A stretch of 64,000 nucleotides of DNA, taken from the NCBI RefSeq assembly GCF_016862115.1, contig NZ_BOMI01000146.1:62001-126000 (forward strand), written 5' to 3'. This document shows positions 9,766 through 22,666 of the stretch, piece by piece. Under the pieces are notes generated by a model, which ran no database searches, was not told the DNA's origin, and saw only the letters and a program-made list of their open reading frames with translations. The position numbers and the translations under genes are program-made. How positions within the stretch are numbered: position 1 is the stretch's first letter; each line of letters starts with the position of its first letter. This DNA is from Paractinoplanes deccanensis. Lineage in GTDB: Bacteria > Actinomycetota > Actinomycetes > Mycobacteriales > Micromonosporaceae.

Positions 9766-10656
9766 ATGACCCTGACCACGAGACCGAGGTGGGCGAACCG
9801 CCCGATCGCGGCCGGCATCGGCGGGTCCGCCGGCTGGCGCGCGCTGACCTGGGCCGCCGGCGAGGCCGAGCAGACCGGCACGCGGCTCGTGCTGCTGCAC
9901 GTCCACGGGCCGTACGCGCCGGCGAGCCCGCAGGGTGGCCGGCCCGGCCCCGCCGAGCTGGAACTGATCGACCCGCCGCTCGCCCGCGCCGTCGCCCGCG
10001 TGCAGGAGCGCCTGGGCCGGCGCCATGTGGCCGTCCTCGCGCCCGCCGGCGACCCGTCGGACCGGCTGGTCGACGCGTCCGCCGGGGTCCGGCTGCTGGT
10101 CATCGGCGACGGCGAGGCGAGCCGGACGGTGCGCCGGGTGCTGCGGCACGCGTACTGCCCGGTCGTGGTGGTCGGGGCGGAAGCCCCCGCCTCGCCCGGT
10201 GGCCCGGTCGCCGGCCACGTGGTGATCGGCGTGGACGGTACGCCCGCGAGCCGCGCCGCGCTCGATTTCGGCTTCGCCTTCGCCGCCGAGCACGGCCTGC
10301 CGGTCGCCGCCGTGCACGTCTCCGCCGCGAGCCACGACGACTACTTCTACGACGACGTGACCCTCTCCACGCACTTCACCACCGAGCCGGCCGCCCTGGA
10401 GCTGCTGGCGGCCGAGACCGAGGGGCTCGCGCTCAAGCATCCCCAGGTGCCGGTCCGGCGGGCGGTGCTGCACGGCTCCGTGGTGGGCGCGCTGACCCGG
10501 GCCGGCTACGGTGCCGCCCTGCTCGTGGTCGGTGACAAGCGCCGCGGCGTCCTCGGCCGGGTGCGCACCGGCGACGTCCCGCTCGCCGTCGCCACCGAGG
10601 CGTCCTGCCCGGTCGCCGTGGTGCCGGTGGAGCAGCACGAGGGCGACCCCCTCTGA
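9766..10656 (+). CDS. Universal stress protein, two USP domains
   Basis: A 296-residue tandem USP, beginning at ATG 9766 (GGACC then ATG; weak ribosome site). Domain 1 (about 8-135) has lost the usual Gly-rich ATP loop (LLVIGDGEASRTV). Domain 2 (about 140-290) starts with VVIGVDGTPASRAA and keeps a modified loop, VVGDKRRGVLGRVRTGD. Mycobacterial DosR regulons contain many such tandem USPs, most of unknown mechanism; some bind ATP. The gene follows the dosS-like kinase with a DosR-like box between them, recalling USP Rv3134c, which is co-transcribed with dosR-dosS in M. tuberculosis. Confidence 0.88.
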   Translation: MTLTTRPRWANRPIAAGIGGSAGWRALTWAAGEAEQTGTRLVLLHVHGPYAPASPQGGRPGPAELELIDPPLARAVARVQERLGRRHVAVLAPAGDPSDRLVDASAGVRLLVIGDGEASRTVRRVLRHAYCPVVVVGAEAPASPGGPVAGHVVIGVDGTPASRAALDFGFAFAAEHGLPVAAVHVSAASHDDYFYDDVTLSTHFTTEPAALELLAAETEGLALKHPQVPVRRAVLHGSVVGALTRAGYGAALLVVGDKRRGVLGRVRTGDVPLAVATEASCPVAVVPVEQHEGDPL

Positions 10657-10660
10657 GCGG

Positions 10661-10676
10661 CCCGCCGAAGGGCCCG
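10661..10676 (+). promoter_or_regulatory. Weak DosR-like box, copy D (aldolase)
   Basis: CCCGCCGAAGGGCCCG, 73 bp before the aldolase start. Only the core CCGAAGGGCC fits well, so this is one of the weakest copies. Confidence 0.25.
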
Positions 10677-10749
10677 CCGTCGCGGGTCCAGCGCCTCTGA
10701 CCGGGCGCCCCCGGCCGGCGCACCGTGTGGGGAGAGGAAGGAGACCGCC

Positions 10750-11643
10750 ATGACAACGCGGCTACGGCTCGCCCAATGTGGCCTCAGCGCCGGCAAGAAG
10801 GCCCGGCTGCACCGCATCCTGTACAAGCACGGGCTGGGCAACGGCACCGCCCTGTTCCTCCCCTACGACCAGGGCCTGGAGCACGGCCCCCGGGACTTCT
10901 TCGCCGACCCGATCGCCTCGGATCCGAAGTACATCGTCCGGCTGGCCCTGGAGGGCGGGTTCAACGGCATCGCCATCCAGGTGGGCCTCGCCGAGAAGTT
11001 CTACTGGGACTACGCGGGCGAGGTCCCGCTGATCCTGAAGCTCAACGGCAAGACCGACATCCCCAGCGACCGCAGCGCGCTGTCGCCGCTGCACGCCTGC
11101 GTCGAGGACGCGGTGCGGCTGGGCGCCGACGCCGTCGGCTACACGCTGTACGTGGGCTCACCCGCCCAGGACGCCGACTTCGCGCAGTACCGGGCGGTGC
11201 GCCAGGAGGCGCAGCGGCTCGGCATGCCGCTGATCGTCTGGGCGTACCCGCGCGGCGAGGCGATCGAGCACAAGGGCGGCAAGGACTCGTTCTACGCCGT
11301 GCACTACGCCGCTCGTGTCGCCAGTGAGCTCGGCGCCGACGTGGTCAAGGTGAACTTCCCGCACCCCGAGAAGCACACCGACGTGCCCGCGGCGTACGCC
11401 GGCGAGTTCAGCAGCCAGGAGGCCATCGACGAGGTCGTCCGCGCGGCGAACCGCACCATGGTCCTGGTCTCCGGCGGCAGCCGGGCCGGTGACGAGGTGA
11501 TGTTCGAGAAGGCGCAGGAGTCGATGTCCGCCGGCGCCACCGGCCTCATCTTCGGCCGCAACGTCTGGCAGCGCGACCACGACGAGTCGTTGCGCTTCGT
11601 CGACCGGCTGCGCCAGATCCTCGCCAAGTACCCGACGCCCTGA
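10750..11643 (+). CDS. fbaB: Class I fructose-bisphosphate aldolase (DhnA/FbaB type)
   Basis: A 297-residue aldolase of the archaeal/DhnA class I type, cleaving or forming fructose 1,6-bisphosphate through a Schiff-base lysine and independent of metal. Visible signatures are FLPYDQGLEHGPRDF near 37-51, the Schiff-base segment ADVVKVNFPHP and the phosphate-binding loop LVSGGSRAG. The ATG follows GGGGAGAGGAAGGAGACCGCC, a strong ribosome site. Unlike the zinc-dependent class II enzyme usual in actinobacteria, it does not need a metal and resists oxidative damage. It sits 9 bp before the redox operon and may be co-transcribed with it. Confidence 0.92.
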   Translation: MTTRLRLAQCGLSAGKKARLHRILYKHGLGNGTALFLPYDQGLEHGPRDFFADPIASDPKYIVRLALEGGFNGIAIQVGLAEKFYWDYAGEVPLILKLNGKTDIPSDRSALSPLHACVEDAVRLGADAVGYTLYVGSPAQDADFAQYRAVRQEAQRLGMPLIVWAYPRGEAIEHKGGKDSFYAVHYAARVASELGADVVKVNFPHPEKHTDVPAAYAGEFSSQEAIDEVVRAANRTMVLVSGGSRAGDEVMFEKAQESMSAGATGLIFGRNVWQRDHDESLRFVDRLRQILAKYPTP

Positions 11644-11652
11644 GGATCGGTC

Positions 11653-13286
11653 ATGAACCGCCCGCACGACGACCTGACGCCCCCTCCGGACCTGCGCCTC
11701 GACGAGGCCCGGGGCGGGCCGGGCCGGGCGCGCCGCCCGGTGTACCTCGACCTGCTGCCGCCCTGCGACGCCGGCTGCCCGGCCGGCGAGACCATCCAGC
11801 AGTGGATGGCCCTGACCCGGGCCGGCGAGCACGAGCGGGCGTGGCGGGCCCTCGTCGCGGCCAACCCGCTGCCGGCCGTGCACGGGCGAGTCTGCTATCA
11901 CCCGTGCGAGAGCGTCTGCAACCGCGCCGAGCTGGACAGCCCGGTCTCGATCCACGCGGTCGAGCGGTTCCTCGGCGACCTCGCGCTCGAGCGCGGCTGG
12001 CGCTTCGACCCGCCACCGGCGCCCAGCGGCCGGCGGGTCCTCGTGGTCGGCGCCGGGCCCAGCGGGCTCTCCGCCGCCTATCACCTGGCCCGGCTGGGGC
12101 ACCACGTGGTGATCCGCGATGCCGAGGCGGAGCCCGGCGGGATGATGCGTTACGGCATCCCCGCCTACCGGCTGCCCCGTGACGTGCTGGCCGCCGAGAT
12201 CGCCCGCATCGCCGCCCTCGGCGTCGAGATCGTCGGTGGCCACCCCGTCCGCGACCTGGTCGCGGAGCGGCGCGACGGCCGTTTCGACGCGGTCTTCGTG
12301 GCGGTCGGCGCCCACCTGTCCAAGCGGGTGGACATCCCGGCGCGCGAGGCGGGCCGGATCGTCGACGCCGTCGGCCTGCTGCACAGCGTGGCGGCCGGCG
12401 AGCGCCCCCGCGTCGGCCGCCGGGTGGCCGTCTACGGCGGCGGCAACACCGCCATGGACGCCGCCCGCGTGGCCCGGCGCCTCGGCGCCGAGGAGGCCCT
12501 GATCGTCTACCGGCGCACCCGGGCGCAGATGCCCGCGCACGCCGAGGAGGCGGACGAGGCCGAGCGCGAGGGCGTGCGGATCACCTGGCTGCGGACCATC
12601 CAGGCGTTCGACGGGCCCGGCCTGACCGTCGAGGTCATGGAGCTCGACGCGGACGGCCGGCCGGTGCCGACCGGGCGCACCGAGACGCTCGCGGCCGACA
12701 CCGTGGTGCTCGCCCTGGGCCAGCGCGCCGACACGGCCTTCCTGCGCGGTGTCCCGGGCGTCGAGTTCACCCCGGAGGGCACGGTCGTCGTCTCGCCGAG
12801 CCTGATGACCGGCTGTCCCGGTGTGTTCGCCGGTGGCGACATGGTTCCGGCCGAGCGCACGGTCACGGTGGCGGTCGGCCACGGCCGTACGGCCGCCCGG
12901 CACATCGACGCGTACCTGCGCGGCCGGACCGCCGCGGAGCCGGCGCGGCCGCCGATCGCCGGCTTCGCCGGACTGCACCCCTGGTACTTCGGCGACGCCG
13001 TCCGCCGGCAGCAGGCCGAGCGCGACCCGGAACAACGGGTCGGCGACTTCACCGAGGTCGTCGGCGGCCTCGACGCGGCGTCCGCCGGCTTCGAGGCGGC
13101 CCGGTGCCTGTCGTGCGGCACGTGCTTCGAGTGCGACGGCTGCCTCGGCGCCTGCCCCGAGGACGCCGTGATCAAACTGGGCCCGGGCGAGCGCTACCGC
13201 TTCGACTACGCCCGCTGCACCGGCTGCGGGACCTGCTTCGACCAGTGCCCGGTGCATGCCATCTCGATGATTGCCGAGGCGACGCC

Positions 13287-13290
<4 letters not shown>
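11653..13290 (+). CDS. GltD-like FAD/NAD(P) oxidoreductase with C-terminal 2x[4Fe-4S] ferredoxin domain
   Basis: A 545-residue flavoprotein of the glutamate-synthase small-subunit/NfnB family. An N-terminal Cys cluster (PPCDAGCPAGETIQQW, then CYHPCESVCNRAEL) binds iron-sulphur. An FAD fold follows (VVGAGPSGLSAAYHL near 132-146) and then an NAD(P) fold (VYGGGNTAMDAARVARRLG). The C-terminus adds two ferredoxin motifs, one within CLSCGTCFECDGCLGACPED and one in CTGCGTCFDQCPVHA. No glutaminase or large GltB partner is present. The stop overlaps the PFOR start (ATGA), so I infer that it passes electrons between the ferredoxin reduced by PFOR and NAD(P)H. The acceptor and direction cannot be told from sequence. 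Confidence 0.88.
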
Positions 13291-16885
<3,595 letters not shown>

Positions 16886-16889
<4 letters not shown>

Positions 16890-17950
16890 GCGTCATCGGT
16901 GTGCTGCGGGAGACGGCGCGGGGTGAGCGCCGGGTGGCCCTGACCCCCGACGTGGCGCGGCGCCTGTCCGATCGCGGCCTGAAGATCCTGGTGGAGACCG
17001 GCGCCGGAGGCCTCTCCTTCTTCGCCGACGAGGACTACACCGGCGCGGCCGTGGTCGCCCGCGACGAGGTTTACGCGGGCAGCGACGTGCTGCTGTGCCT
17101 GCGCCGGCCGGACGACCTGGCCGCCGCGCGGCCCGGGCAGATCCTGATCGGCCTGCTCGGCCTCGACCCGCTCGACGGCGACGGCGTCACCGGGATCAGT
17201 CTCGACCTGCTCCCCCGCACGCTGAGCCGGGCCCAGGCGATGGACGCCCTCACCTCACAGGCGAACGTCGCCGGCTACAAGGCCGCCCTGATCGCCGCGG
17301 AGGCGTGCCCGGGATTCTTCCCGATGCTGATGACCGCGGCCGGCACGACCAGGCCGGCCCGGGTCCTCGTGCTCGGCGCCGGCGTGGCCGGGCTCCAGGC
17401 GATCGCCACCGCCCGCCGGCTCGGCGCGCAGGTCACCGGCTACGACGTGCGCGACGCGGCCCGCGCCGACATCGCCTCCACCGGCGCCGCGGTGCTCGAC
17501 CTCGCCTCTCCTCGCGCCGAGGCGGACAGCGGCTACGCGCGCGGCCTCACCGCCGACGAGGCCGGCGACCAGATGCGCGCCCTGACCGAGGCCGTTCCCC
17601 GGTTCGACGTGGTGATCACGACGGCGAAGGTGCCGGGCGCGGCGGCCCCGCTGCTCGTGCCCGAGGCGGCCCTGGCCGCGATGCGCCCCGGTTCCGTGGT
17701 CGTCGACCTGGCGCCCGGCAACGTCGCCGGGTCGATGGCCGGCGCGCGCACCCTCCTGGGCAACGACGTCACCGTCATCGGCGCGCCGGATCTGGCCGCC
17801 ACCGTGCCGGTCGCGGCGTCCACCGCGTACGCCCGCAATCTGCTCGCCCTGCTCGACCACCTCATGCCGCACGGCGAGGCCGTCCTCGACCTCGACGACG
17901 AGATCACCCGGGCCGTGCTGCTGCGTGACCGCGAAGGAGCCCGCTCATGA
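16886..17950 (+). CDS. pntAA: NAD(P) transhydrogenase, alpha subunit part 1
   Basis: A 354-residue soluble NAD(H)-binding subunit (domain I) of proton-translocating transhydrogenase, related to alanine dehydrogenase. The N-terminus reads RETARGERRVALTPDVARRL, and the Rossmann motif is VLGAGVAGLQAIATARRLGA. The GTG start overlaps the PFOR stop (GTGA), and the stop overlaps the next gene (ATGA). The split PntAA/PntAB/PntB arrangement is typical of actinobacteria and Rhodospirillum. In this operon it would balance NADH and NADPH against the proton gradient during fermentative growth. Confidence 0.94.
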
Positions 17951-18231
17951 GCCCGCTGCTGCTCGCCGACCTGACCGTGTTCACCCTCGCCCTGCTGGTC
18001 GGCTTCGAGGTGATCAGCAAAGTACCGGCCACCCTGCACACCCCCCTGATGTCCGGCGCGAACGCCATCCACGGCGTCGTCATCGTCGGCGTCATGCTGC
18101 TCGCCGCCACGGCATCCACGACGGCCGGATACGCCCTGCTCGCCATCGCCGCCTTCTTCGCCGCGATGAACGTCGCCGGCGGCTACGTCGTCACCGACCG
18201 CATGCTCGCGATGTTCCGGAGCCGGTCATGA
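17947..18231 (+). CDS. pntAB: NAD(P) transhydrogenase, alpha subunit part 2 (membrane)
   Basis: A 94-residue membrane subunit with about three hydrophobic segments, including FEVISKVPATLHTPLMSGAN, the family signature before the second helix. It forms part of the proton channel with PntB. Both ends overlap their neighbours by 4 bp, so the three pnt genes are translated as one unit. Size and order are normal for a split transhydrogenase. Confidence 0.93.
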   Translation: MSPLLLADLTVFTLALLVGFEVISKVPATLHTPLMSGANAIHGVVIVGVMLLAATASTTAGYALLAIAAFFAAMNVAGGYVVTDRMLAMFRSRS

Positions 18232-19616
18232 GCGCCTTCGACACCACCGTCCACCTGATCTACCTCGCCTGCGCGGTCGGCTTCGTCGTGGGCCTGCACC
18301 TGATGAACACGCCGGCCACCGCCCGCCGCGGCAACCGGATCTCGGCCGGCGGCATGGCCGTCGCGATCGTGGTCACGGCCGTGGTGCTCGGCCACGACGG
18401 CGGCGTCACGGCCGGCGCCCTGGTGGCCCTGGCCTCGGGTGCGGCAGCCGGCGGAGTGGCCGGGACGATCGCCGCCCGGCGGGTGCGGATGACCGCGATG
18501 CCCCAGCTGGTCAGCCTCTTCAACGCCGTCGGCGGCGGAGCGGCCGCGCTCATCGCGCTCGGCGACCGGCCCGGCGGGACCAGCGCCGCGGTCGCCGGGG
18601 TCCTCGACGTGCTCATCGGCGCCGTGACGTTCAGCGGCTCCCTCGTCGCCTCCGGCAAGCTCGCCGGCAAGATCGCCGGCCGGCCGATCGTCGTGCCCCT
18701 CGGCCGGCCGGTCACCGCGCTGCTGGCCGCGGCCGCGGCCGGCCTCGCGGTGCTGATCGTGGGCTTCGACGCGCCGGCCGGTGCGCTCTACGGCCTCGCG
18801 GTCTGCGCGCTCGCGGCCGGGGTCCTGCTCACGCTGCCCATCGGCGGCGCCGACATGCCGGTGGTGATCTCGCTGCTCAACGCGTTCACCGGCACCGCCG
18901 TCGCGATGGCCGGCTTCGTCCTCGGAAGCACCCCGCTGATCATCGCCGGCGGGCTGGTCGGTGCGGCGGGAGCCATCCTCACCAAGCTCATGGCCGACGC
19001 CATGAACCGGCCGATCGGCGCGATCGTGGCCGGTGGCTACGGCACGGGCGACGCCGTCACGGTCGCCGCCGGTGCGGGCTCGGCCGCCGTACGGGAGACC
19101 ACGGCCGACGACGTGGCGCTCCAGCTCGCGTACGCGGAGCGGGTCGTGATCGTGCCCGGGTACGGTCTGGCCGCCGCGCAGGCGCAGCACGAGGCGGCGG
19201 CGCTCACCGAGGCCCTCGCCGGGCGGGGCGTGGCGGTCAGCTACGCCATCCACCCCGTCGCCGGCCGCATGCCCGGCCACATGAACGTGCTGCTGGCCGA
19301 GGCGAACACGCCGTACGAGATGCTGCGCGACCTCGACGAGGGCAACGCCGACCTGGCCCGCGCCGACGTGGCGCTCGTCATCGGCGCGAACGACGTGACC
19401 AACCCGGCGGCGCGGAGGGCCGGCAACGCGGTCTCCGGCATGCCCATCCTCGACGTCGACAAGGCCCGCTCCGTCATCGTGATCAAGCGGTCACTGGGAC
19501 ACGGCTACGCGGGCATCGACAACGAGCTCTACACCGACCCGCGCACGGCGATGCTCTTCGCCGACGCCAAGGCCGGCTTGACCGCCATCCTCGCGGCCCT
19601 GCACGCGTACGCGTGA
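18228..19616 (+). CDS. pntB: NAD(P) transhydrogenase, beta subunit
   Basis: A 462-residue subunit with eight or nine membrane helices in the first about 270 residues, then the NADP(H)-binding domain III. Typical signatures are SLFNAVGGGAAALIALGD, VIVPGYGLAAAQAQHEAA, HPVAGRMPGHMNVLLAEA and VIGANDVTNPAAR. It completes the proton-pumping transhydrogenase encoded with PntAA and PntAB and closes the redox operon. A GC-rich hairpin starts directly at its stop. Confidence 0.95.
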   Translation: MSAFDTTVHLIYLACAVGFVVGLHLMNTPATARRGNRISAGGMAVAIVVTAVVLGHDGGVTAGALVALASGAAAGGVAGTIAARRVRMTAMPQLVSLFNAVGGGAAALIALGDRPGGTSAAVAGVLDVLIGAVTFSGSLVASGKLAGKIAGRPIVVPLGRPVTALLAAAAAGLAVLIVGFDAPAGALYGLAVCALAAGVLLTLPIGGADMPVVISLLNAFTGTAVAMAGFVLGSTPLIIAGGLVGAAGAILTKLMADAMNRPIGAIVAGGYGTGDAVTVAAGAGSAAVRETTADDVALQLAYAERVVIVPGYGLAAAQAQHEAAALTEALAGRGVAVSYAIHPVAGRMPGHMNVLLAEANTPYEMLRDLDEGNADLARADVALVIGANDVTNPAARRAGNAVSGMPILDVDKARSVIVIKRSLGHGYAGIDNELYTDPRTAMLFADAKAGLTAILAALHAYA

Positions 19617-19641
19617 CGGCGGCCCCGTCGCGGGGCCGCCG
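19617..19641. terminator. Bidirectional hairpin terminator, pntB / hsp20
   Basis: Perfect 11-bp stem CGGCGGCCCCG / CGGGGCCGCCG with a 3-base loop between the convergent pntB and hsp20 genes. It has no T-tract, which is common for actinobacterial terminators. Confidence 0.7.
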
Positions 19642-19653
19642 TCGTCGGATCGG

Positions 19654-20049
19654 TCACTCCTGCTTGGCGATGGCGATCTGCCTTCCGGACGGCTGCGGCT
19701 CGGTCAGCGGCACCGTGATCTCGAGGATCCCCTTGCGGTAGGTGGCCTTGATCGCATCCTCGTCCGCGTTGCCGGGCAGGCGCACCGAACGCTGGAGCGA
19801 GCCGTACCGGAACTCGGTGCGGTGCCGGTTCTGCTCCTCCTCGCGGCGCTCGGCGCGGACCGTCAGCACCCCGTGCAGCGCGGTGATCTGGATGTCCTTC
19901 TCGGGGTCCAGCCCGGGCAGCTCGGCCCTCAGCACGTACTCGTCCTCGCTGACCTTGTCCTCGAACCGGATGGCCGGCAGCGGCCGCGGGAAGTCCACCT
20001 CGAACCAGTCCGTCATGTCACCGAACAGGCGCGGCAACAGTCCACTCAT
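19654..20049 (-). CDS. Hsp20/alpha-crystallin small heat-shock protein
   Basis: A 131-residue small chaperone. The alpha-crystallin domain runs from about residue 35 (VSEDEYVLRAELPGLDPEKD) to about 125, with the conserved ATYRKGILEITVPL near the end. It holds unfolding proteins in an ATP-independent way. The start chosen is the ATG at 20049, preceded by AAGGAGGAGACG; an in-frame upstream ATG would put that ribosome site inside the protein. Related HspX/Acr is one of the most strongly induced DosR-regulon products in M. tuberculosis, and a DosR-like box stands 60 bp upstream here. Confidence 0.93.
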   Translation of the reverse strand: MSGLLPRLFGDMTDWFEVDFPRPLPAIRFEDKVSEDEYVLRAELPGLDPEKDIQITALHGVLTVRAERREEEQNRHRTEFRYGSLQRSVRLPGNADEDAIKATYRKGILEITVPLTEPQPSGRQIAIAKQE

Positions 20050-20108
20050 CGTCTCCTCCTTCCGCGTTCCCGTCCCTTCCATGCGACCTCGCGGGGGGCG
20101 CGGCGGTC

Positions 20109-20124
20109 AGGGCCGAAGGGCCTC
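20109..20124 (-). promoter_or_regulatory. DosR-like box, copy E (hsp20)
   Basis: AGGGCCGAAGGGCCTC on the plus strand, centred about 67 bp upstream of the hsp20 ATG. It is a near-perfect palindrome. Confidence 0.6.
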
Positions 20125-20216
20125 ACATCGGGCCCGTACGGAGTCGATGAGACCCGGTGCCACGCCGGCGTTGCCACAACTTGTTCGCCGGGTCTGTCGC
20201 TGTCTATCGTTTGTGG

Positions 20217-20621
20217 ATGGAGCGCCGGCGTTCTGCGGGCAAGTCGTGGACCGCGTCCACGGCCATCATCATCGGCAGCTTTCTCGTCGGGGCCTTCTTC
20301 CTGGTCGCGGCCGTTCTCGTCTTCTCCGGCGCCGTTACTGTGGCCGGCTGGGGCGAAGGAACCATCGCGCAGCGTGTCGTGGTCGGGCTGCTCGCGGCCG
20401 CGGTGGGCGGGGTGACGCTCGCCGGTGCCGGCATGGGTTTGCGCGAAGGCTCGGCCGGCACCCGCCCCGCCGGGGACGCCCGCCCCGTGCGAACCGGCCC
20501 GTTCCTGCTCGACGTTCGGGACGAGGACGGCTACGGCCACCGCGGCTTCGGCATCGAACCGCCGGTGCGCTGGCGGGACGGGTCCGGGTCCGGGACACAC
20601 CCGGGAGTGGGCGAGTTCTGA
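20217..20621 (+). CDS. Small putative membrane protein
   Basis: A 134-residue protein with a basic N-terminus (MERRRSAGKSW), two hydrophobic segments at about 13-42 and 52-72, and a polar Gly-, Arg- and Asp-rich tail. This predicts two membrane helices with a cytoplasmic C-terminus. I do not recognise a family. The ATG at 20217 is chosen because the in-frame upstream codons are poorly protein-like, although no good ribosome site precedes it. No DosR-like box lies directly before it apart from the hsp20 copy about 95 bp upstream, which faces the other way. Confidence 0.6.
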   Translation: MERRRSAGKSWTASTAIIIGSFLVGAFFLVAAVLVFSGAVTVAGWGEGTIAQRVVVGLLAAAVGGVTLAGAGMGLREGSAGTRPAGDARPVRTGPFLLDVRDEDGYGHRGFGIEPPVRWRDGSGSGTHPGVGEF

Positions 20622-20719
20622 CCCGATCCCGACCTGGGCGAAGGTCGGCGGCGTGGCCGAGGGAGCTGGTGGCGCTGGTCATCCCGCCTTCGGAATGGCC
20701 TGCCAAGGCGCCCGCTGTC

Positions 20720-21349
20720 TCAGGCGACCGCGCGGAAGAAGGAGTAGTGCCCGGCGATCCGGCGGCTGCCGTGGCCGGTCTGGGAGACCTCGGTCAGCCC
20801 GCCCTGGCGCATGACCGCCTGGATCCGTTCCGGGGTGTGCCCGGCCAGCCGGGGGTGCCGGTGGCCTCGCGTGCCCGGGCGTGGTGTCCCGTCCGCGTCG
20901 AGCAGGTGCAGCTCGCCGCCGGGGCGCAGGATCCGGCGGATCTCGCGCATCGCCGCCACCTGTGGCTCCTCGTCGAGGTGGTGGAGCATGTAGGAGGACA
21001 GCACCCGGTCGAGGCTGTCGTCCGGCAGCGGCAGCTCGTCGGCGTACGCGAGAGTGAAGTGCACTGCCAGGCCGCGGCGAGCGGCCTTGCGGCGGGCTTT
21101 GCGCAGCGCGGCCGGGTCGGGGTCGATCCCCATCAGATCGGCTCCCGGCACTCGGCGGCCGAGCTGCATGAGCAGGTCGCCGGGTCCGCAGCCGACCTCC
21201 AGCACCCGGTGGCCGGGCTGAACGGCGGCGTGATCGAGCAGCTGCCCGTGCACCTGGGAGATGCCGGCCGCCCGGGTGAACGGGTCGTAGAGGAACAGCA
21301 TCCAGTGCCGGCCCATCGCCGGGATGTACGGCCGTACGGCTCCGGTCAT
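20720..21349 (-). CDS. Class I SAM-dependent methyltransferase
   Basis: A 209-residue methyltransferase of the UbiE/Methyltransf_11 type. Motif I is HRVLEVGCGPGDLLMQLG near 48-65, the acidic residue binding the SAM ribose is in LMGIDPDP, and motif IV-like SSYMLHHLDEE follows. The substrate is unknown. The N-terminus (YDPFTRAAG) resembles small actinobacterial methyltransferases acting on lipids or quinones. It is divergent from an AraC-type regulator with about 50 bp between starts, making it a likely target of that regulator. It lacks a dormancy box. Confidence 0.88.
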   Translation of the reverse strand: MTGAVRPYIPAMGRHWMLFLYDPFTRAAGISQVHGQLLDHAAVQPGHRVLEVGCGPGDLLMQLGRRVPGADLMGIDPDPAALRKARRKAARRGLAVHFTLAYADELPLPDDSLDRVLSSYMLHHLDEEPQVAAMREIRRILRPGGELHLLDADGTPRPGTRGHRHPRLAGHTPERIQAVMRQGGLTEVSQTGHGSRRIAGHYSFFRAVA

Positions 21350-21401
21350 GGCAGCCTCCCGCAGTAGTGATCAGACGAACTTCGGTCGTACTCTCAGGGT
21401 T

Positions 21402-22373
21402 GTGCCCAAGCAGAGCGAGGACATCGCCGAATCCGTGGCAGGGATAGGACATTCTTCGGATGTTCCGGCGCACGCACGGCCGACTCGGATGGCCCGGCGG
21501 ACCACCGGCGGCGTGCCGGTCGCGGTGTTCCGCCGGTTACCCGGCATCCCGCCGGTGGCGGTGACCCGGCTGCCCGACCAGCCGCTGACGCCGCAGCCGC
21601 TACCCGGGCCGCAGACGCATACGCACGACTTCCTGGTCCTGCTGTACGCACATCGCGCCGGCGGCAGCTTCCTGATCGACGACCGCGCCTGGACCGTGGC
21701 CGACGGCGACCTGTTCGTGATCGCGCCAGGGCAGGTGCTGTCCTTTCCGCAGCCGGCCGGCCGAATCATCGAGGACGGATGGGTAGTGTTCTTCCCCGCC
21801 GATGTGATCCGCGGCGGGGCGTACTCGTGGCGTGCCCACCCGCTGCTGTTCCCGTTCGCCTGCGGCGCCGACCGGACGCAGCGGCTGCGGGTCCCACGGG
21901 AGCAGCGGCCCGGCTGGGTGGAGCGGATCAGCGCACTCGACAACGAGTTGCAGACCCGTGCGACCGGATGGTCGGAGGCGTCCCTCGCACACCTGATGCT
22001 GCTGCTGGTCGCGGCGGCCCGGCTGGCCGGTGACCTCGCCGGTGAACTGCGCGCGGCCGACGAGCCGTTGCTGGCCGCGGTGTTCGACGTGATCGAGCAC
22101 CGGTTCGCCGAGCCCATCTCGCTGGCCGACGTGGCCGGCGAACTGGCGCTGACCCCGGGGCACCTGACCACCTCGGTACGCCTCCGGACCGGCCGAACCG
22201 TGCAGCAGTGGCTCACCGAGCGGCGGATGCAGGAGGCCCGTCAGCTGCTGACCGAAACTGACCTGACGGTGGCGGCGATCGCCCACCGGGTCGGCTTTAC
22301 CGACGCCAGCTACTTCATCCGCCGTTTCCGGGCCGAGCACCAGACCACGCCCGCGCTCTGGCGACGCCGCTGA
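21402..22373 (+). CDS. AraC-family transcriptional regulator
   Basis: A regulator of about 323 residues with an N-terminal cupin sensor (PQTHTHDFLVLLYAHRAGGS, then WTVADGDLFVIAPGQVLSF) and a C-terminal double HTH (ISLADVAGELALTPGHLTTS, AHRVGFTDASYFIRRFRAEH). The GTG at 21402 is used; an ATG at 21489 is equally possible, and neither has a strong ribosome site. It lies divergent from the methyltransferase gene and ends at a strong hairpin. The ligand is unknown. Confidence 0.85.
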   Translation: MPKQSEDIAESVAGIGHSSDVPAHARPTRMARRTTGGVPVAVFRRLPGIPPVAVTRLPDQPLTPQPLPGPQTHTHDFLVLLYAHRAGGSFLIDDRAWTVADGDLFVIAPGQVLSFPQPAGRIIEDGWVVFFPADVIRGGAYSWRAHPLLFPFACGADRTQRLRVPREQRPGWVERISALDNELQTRATGWSEASLAHLMLLLVAAARLAGDLAGELRAADEPLLAAVFDVIEHRFAEPISLADVAGELALTPGHLTTSVRLRTGRTVQQWLTERRMQEARQLLTETDLTVAAIAHRVGFTDASYFIRRFRAEHQTTPALWRRR

Positions 22374-22388
22374 CCGACTGGCCATAAA

Positions 22389-22420
22389 GGGCCCGCCTGC
22401 CACACCGGTCAGGCGGGCCC
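22389..22420 (+). terminator. Hairpin terminator after AraC gene
   Basis: Stem GGGCCCGCCTG / CAGGCGGGCCC (11 bp, perfect) with a 10-base loop, 15 bp after the stop codon and preceded by ATAAA. Confidence 0.7.
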
Positions 22421-22629
22421 GAACTACGCGCCGACTGGTCAGTAAGATCAGATGCTCGCACATCGGCAGAGTCGCTCAGTCCCGTCCGCAGTTGGACGTC
22501 CGGCGACGCCGAGCGGCAGCCACGCAGCGTGACGGCGCGCGGTGCCGGCACGCACGGACTGCGGCAGATGTGCGCGCTGGCTGGTCAGGTGGGTGCCGTC
22601 TGGCTTATTCGGCTGGCCACGGTTTGCCA

Positions 22630-22661
22630 TTGACTTCAGTTAGGACCTGCTCGTCTAAGAT
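22630..22661 (+). promoter_or_regulatory. Possible promoter of the DUF4184-like gene
   Basis: TTGACT at 22630-22635 and TAAGAT at 22656-22661, with a 20-bp spacer longer than ideal. TAAGAT lies only 5 bp before the ATG, suggesting a leaderless transcript. Confidence 0.3.
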
Positions 22662-22666
22662 GCGGA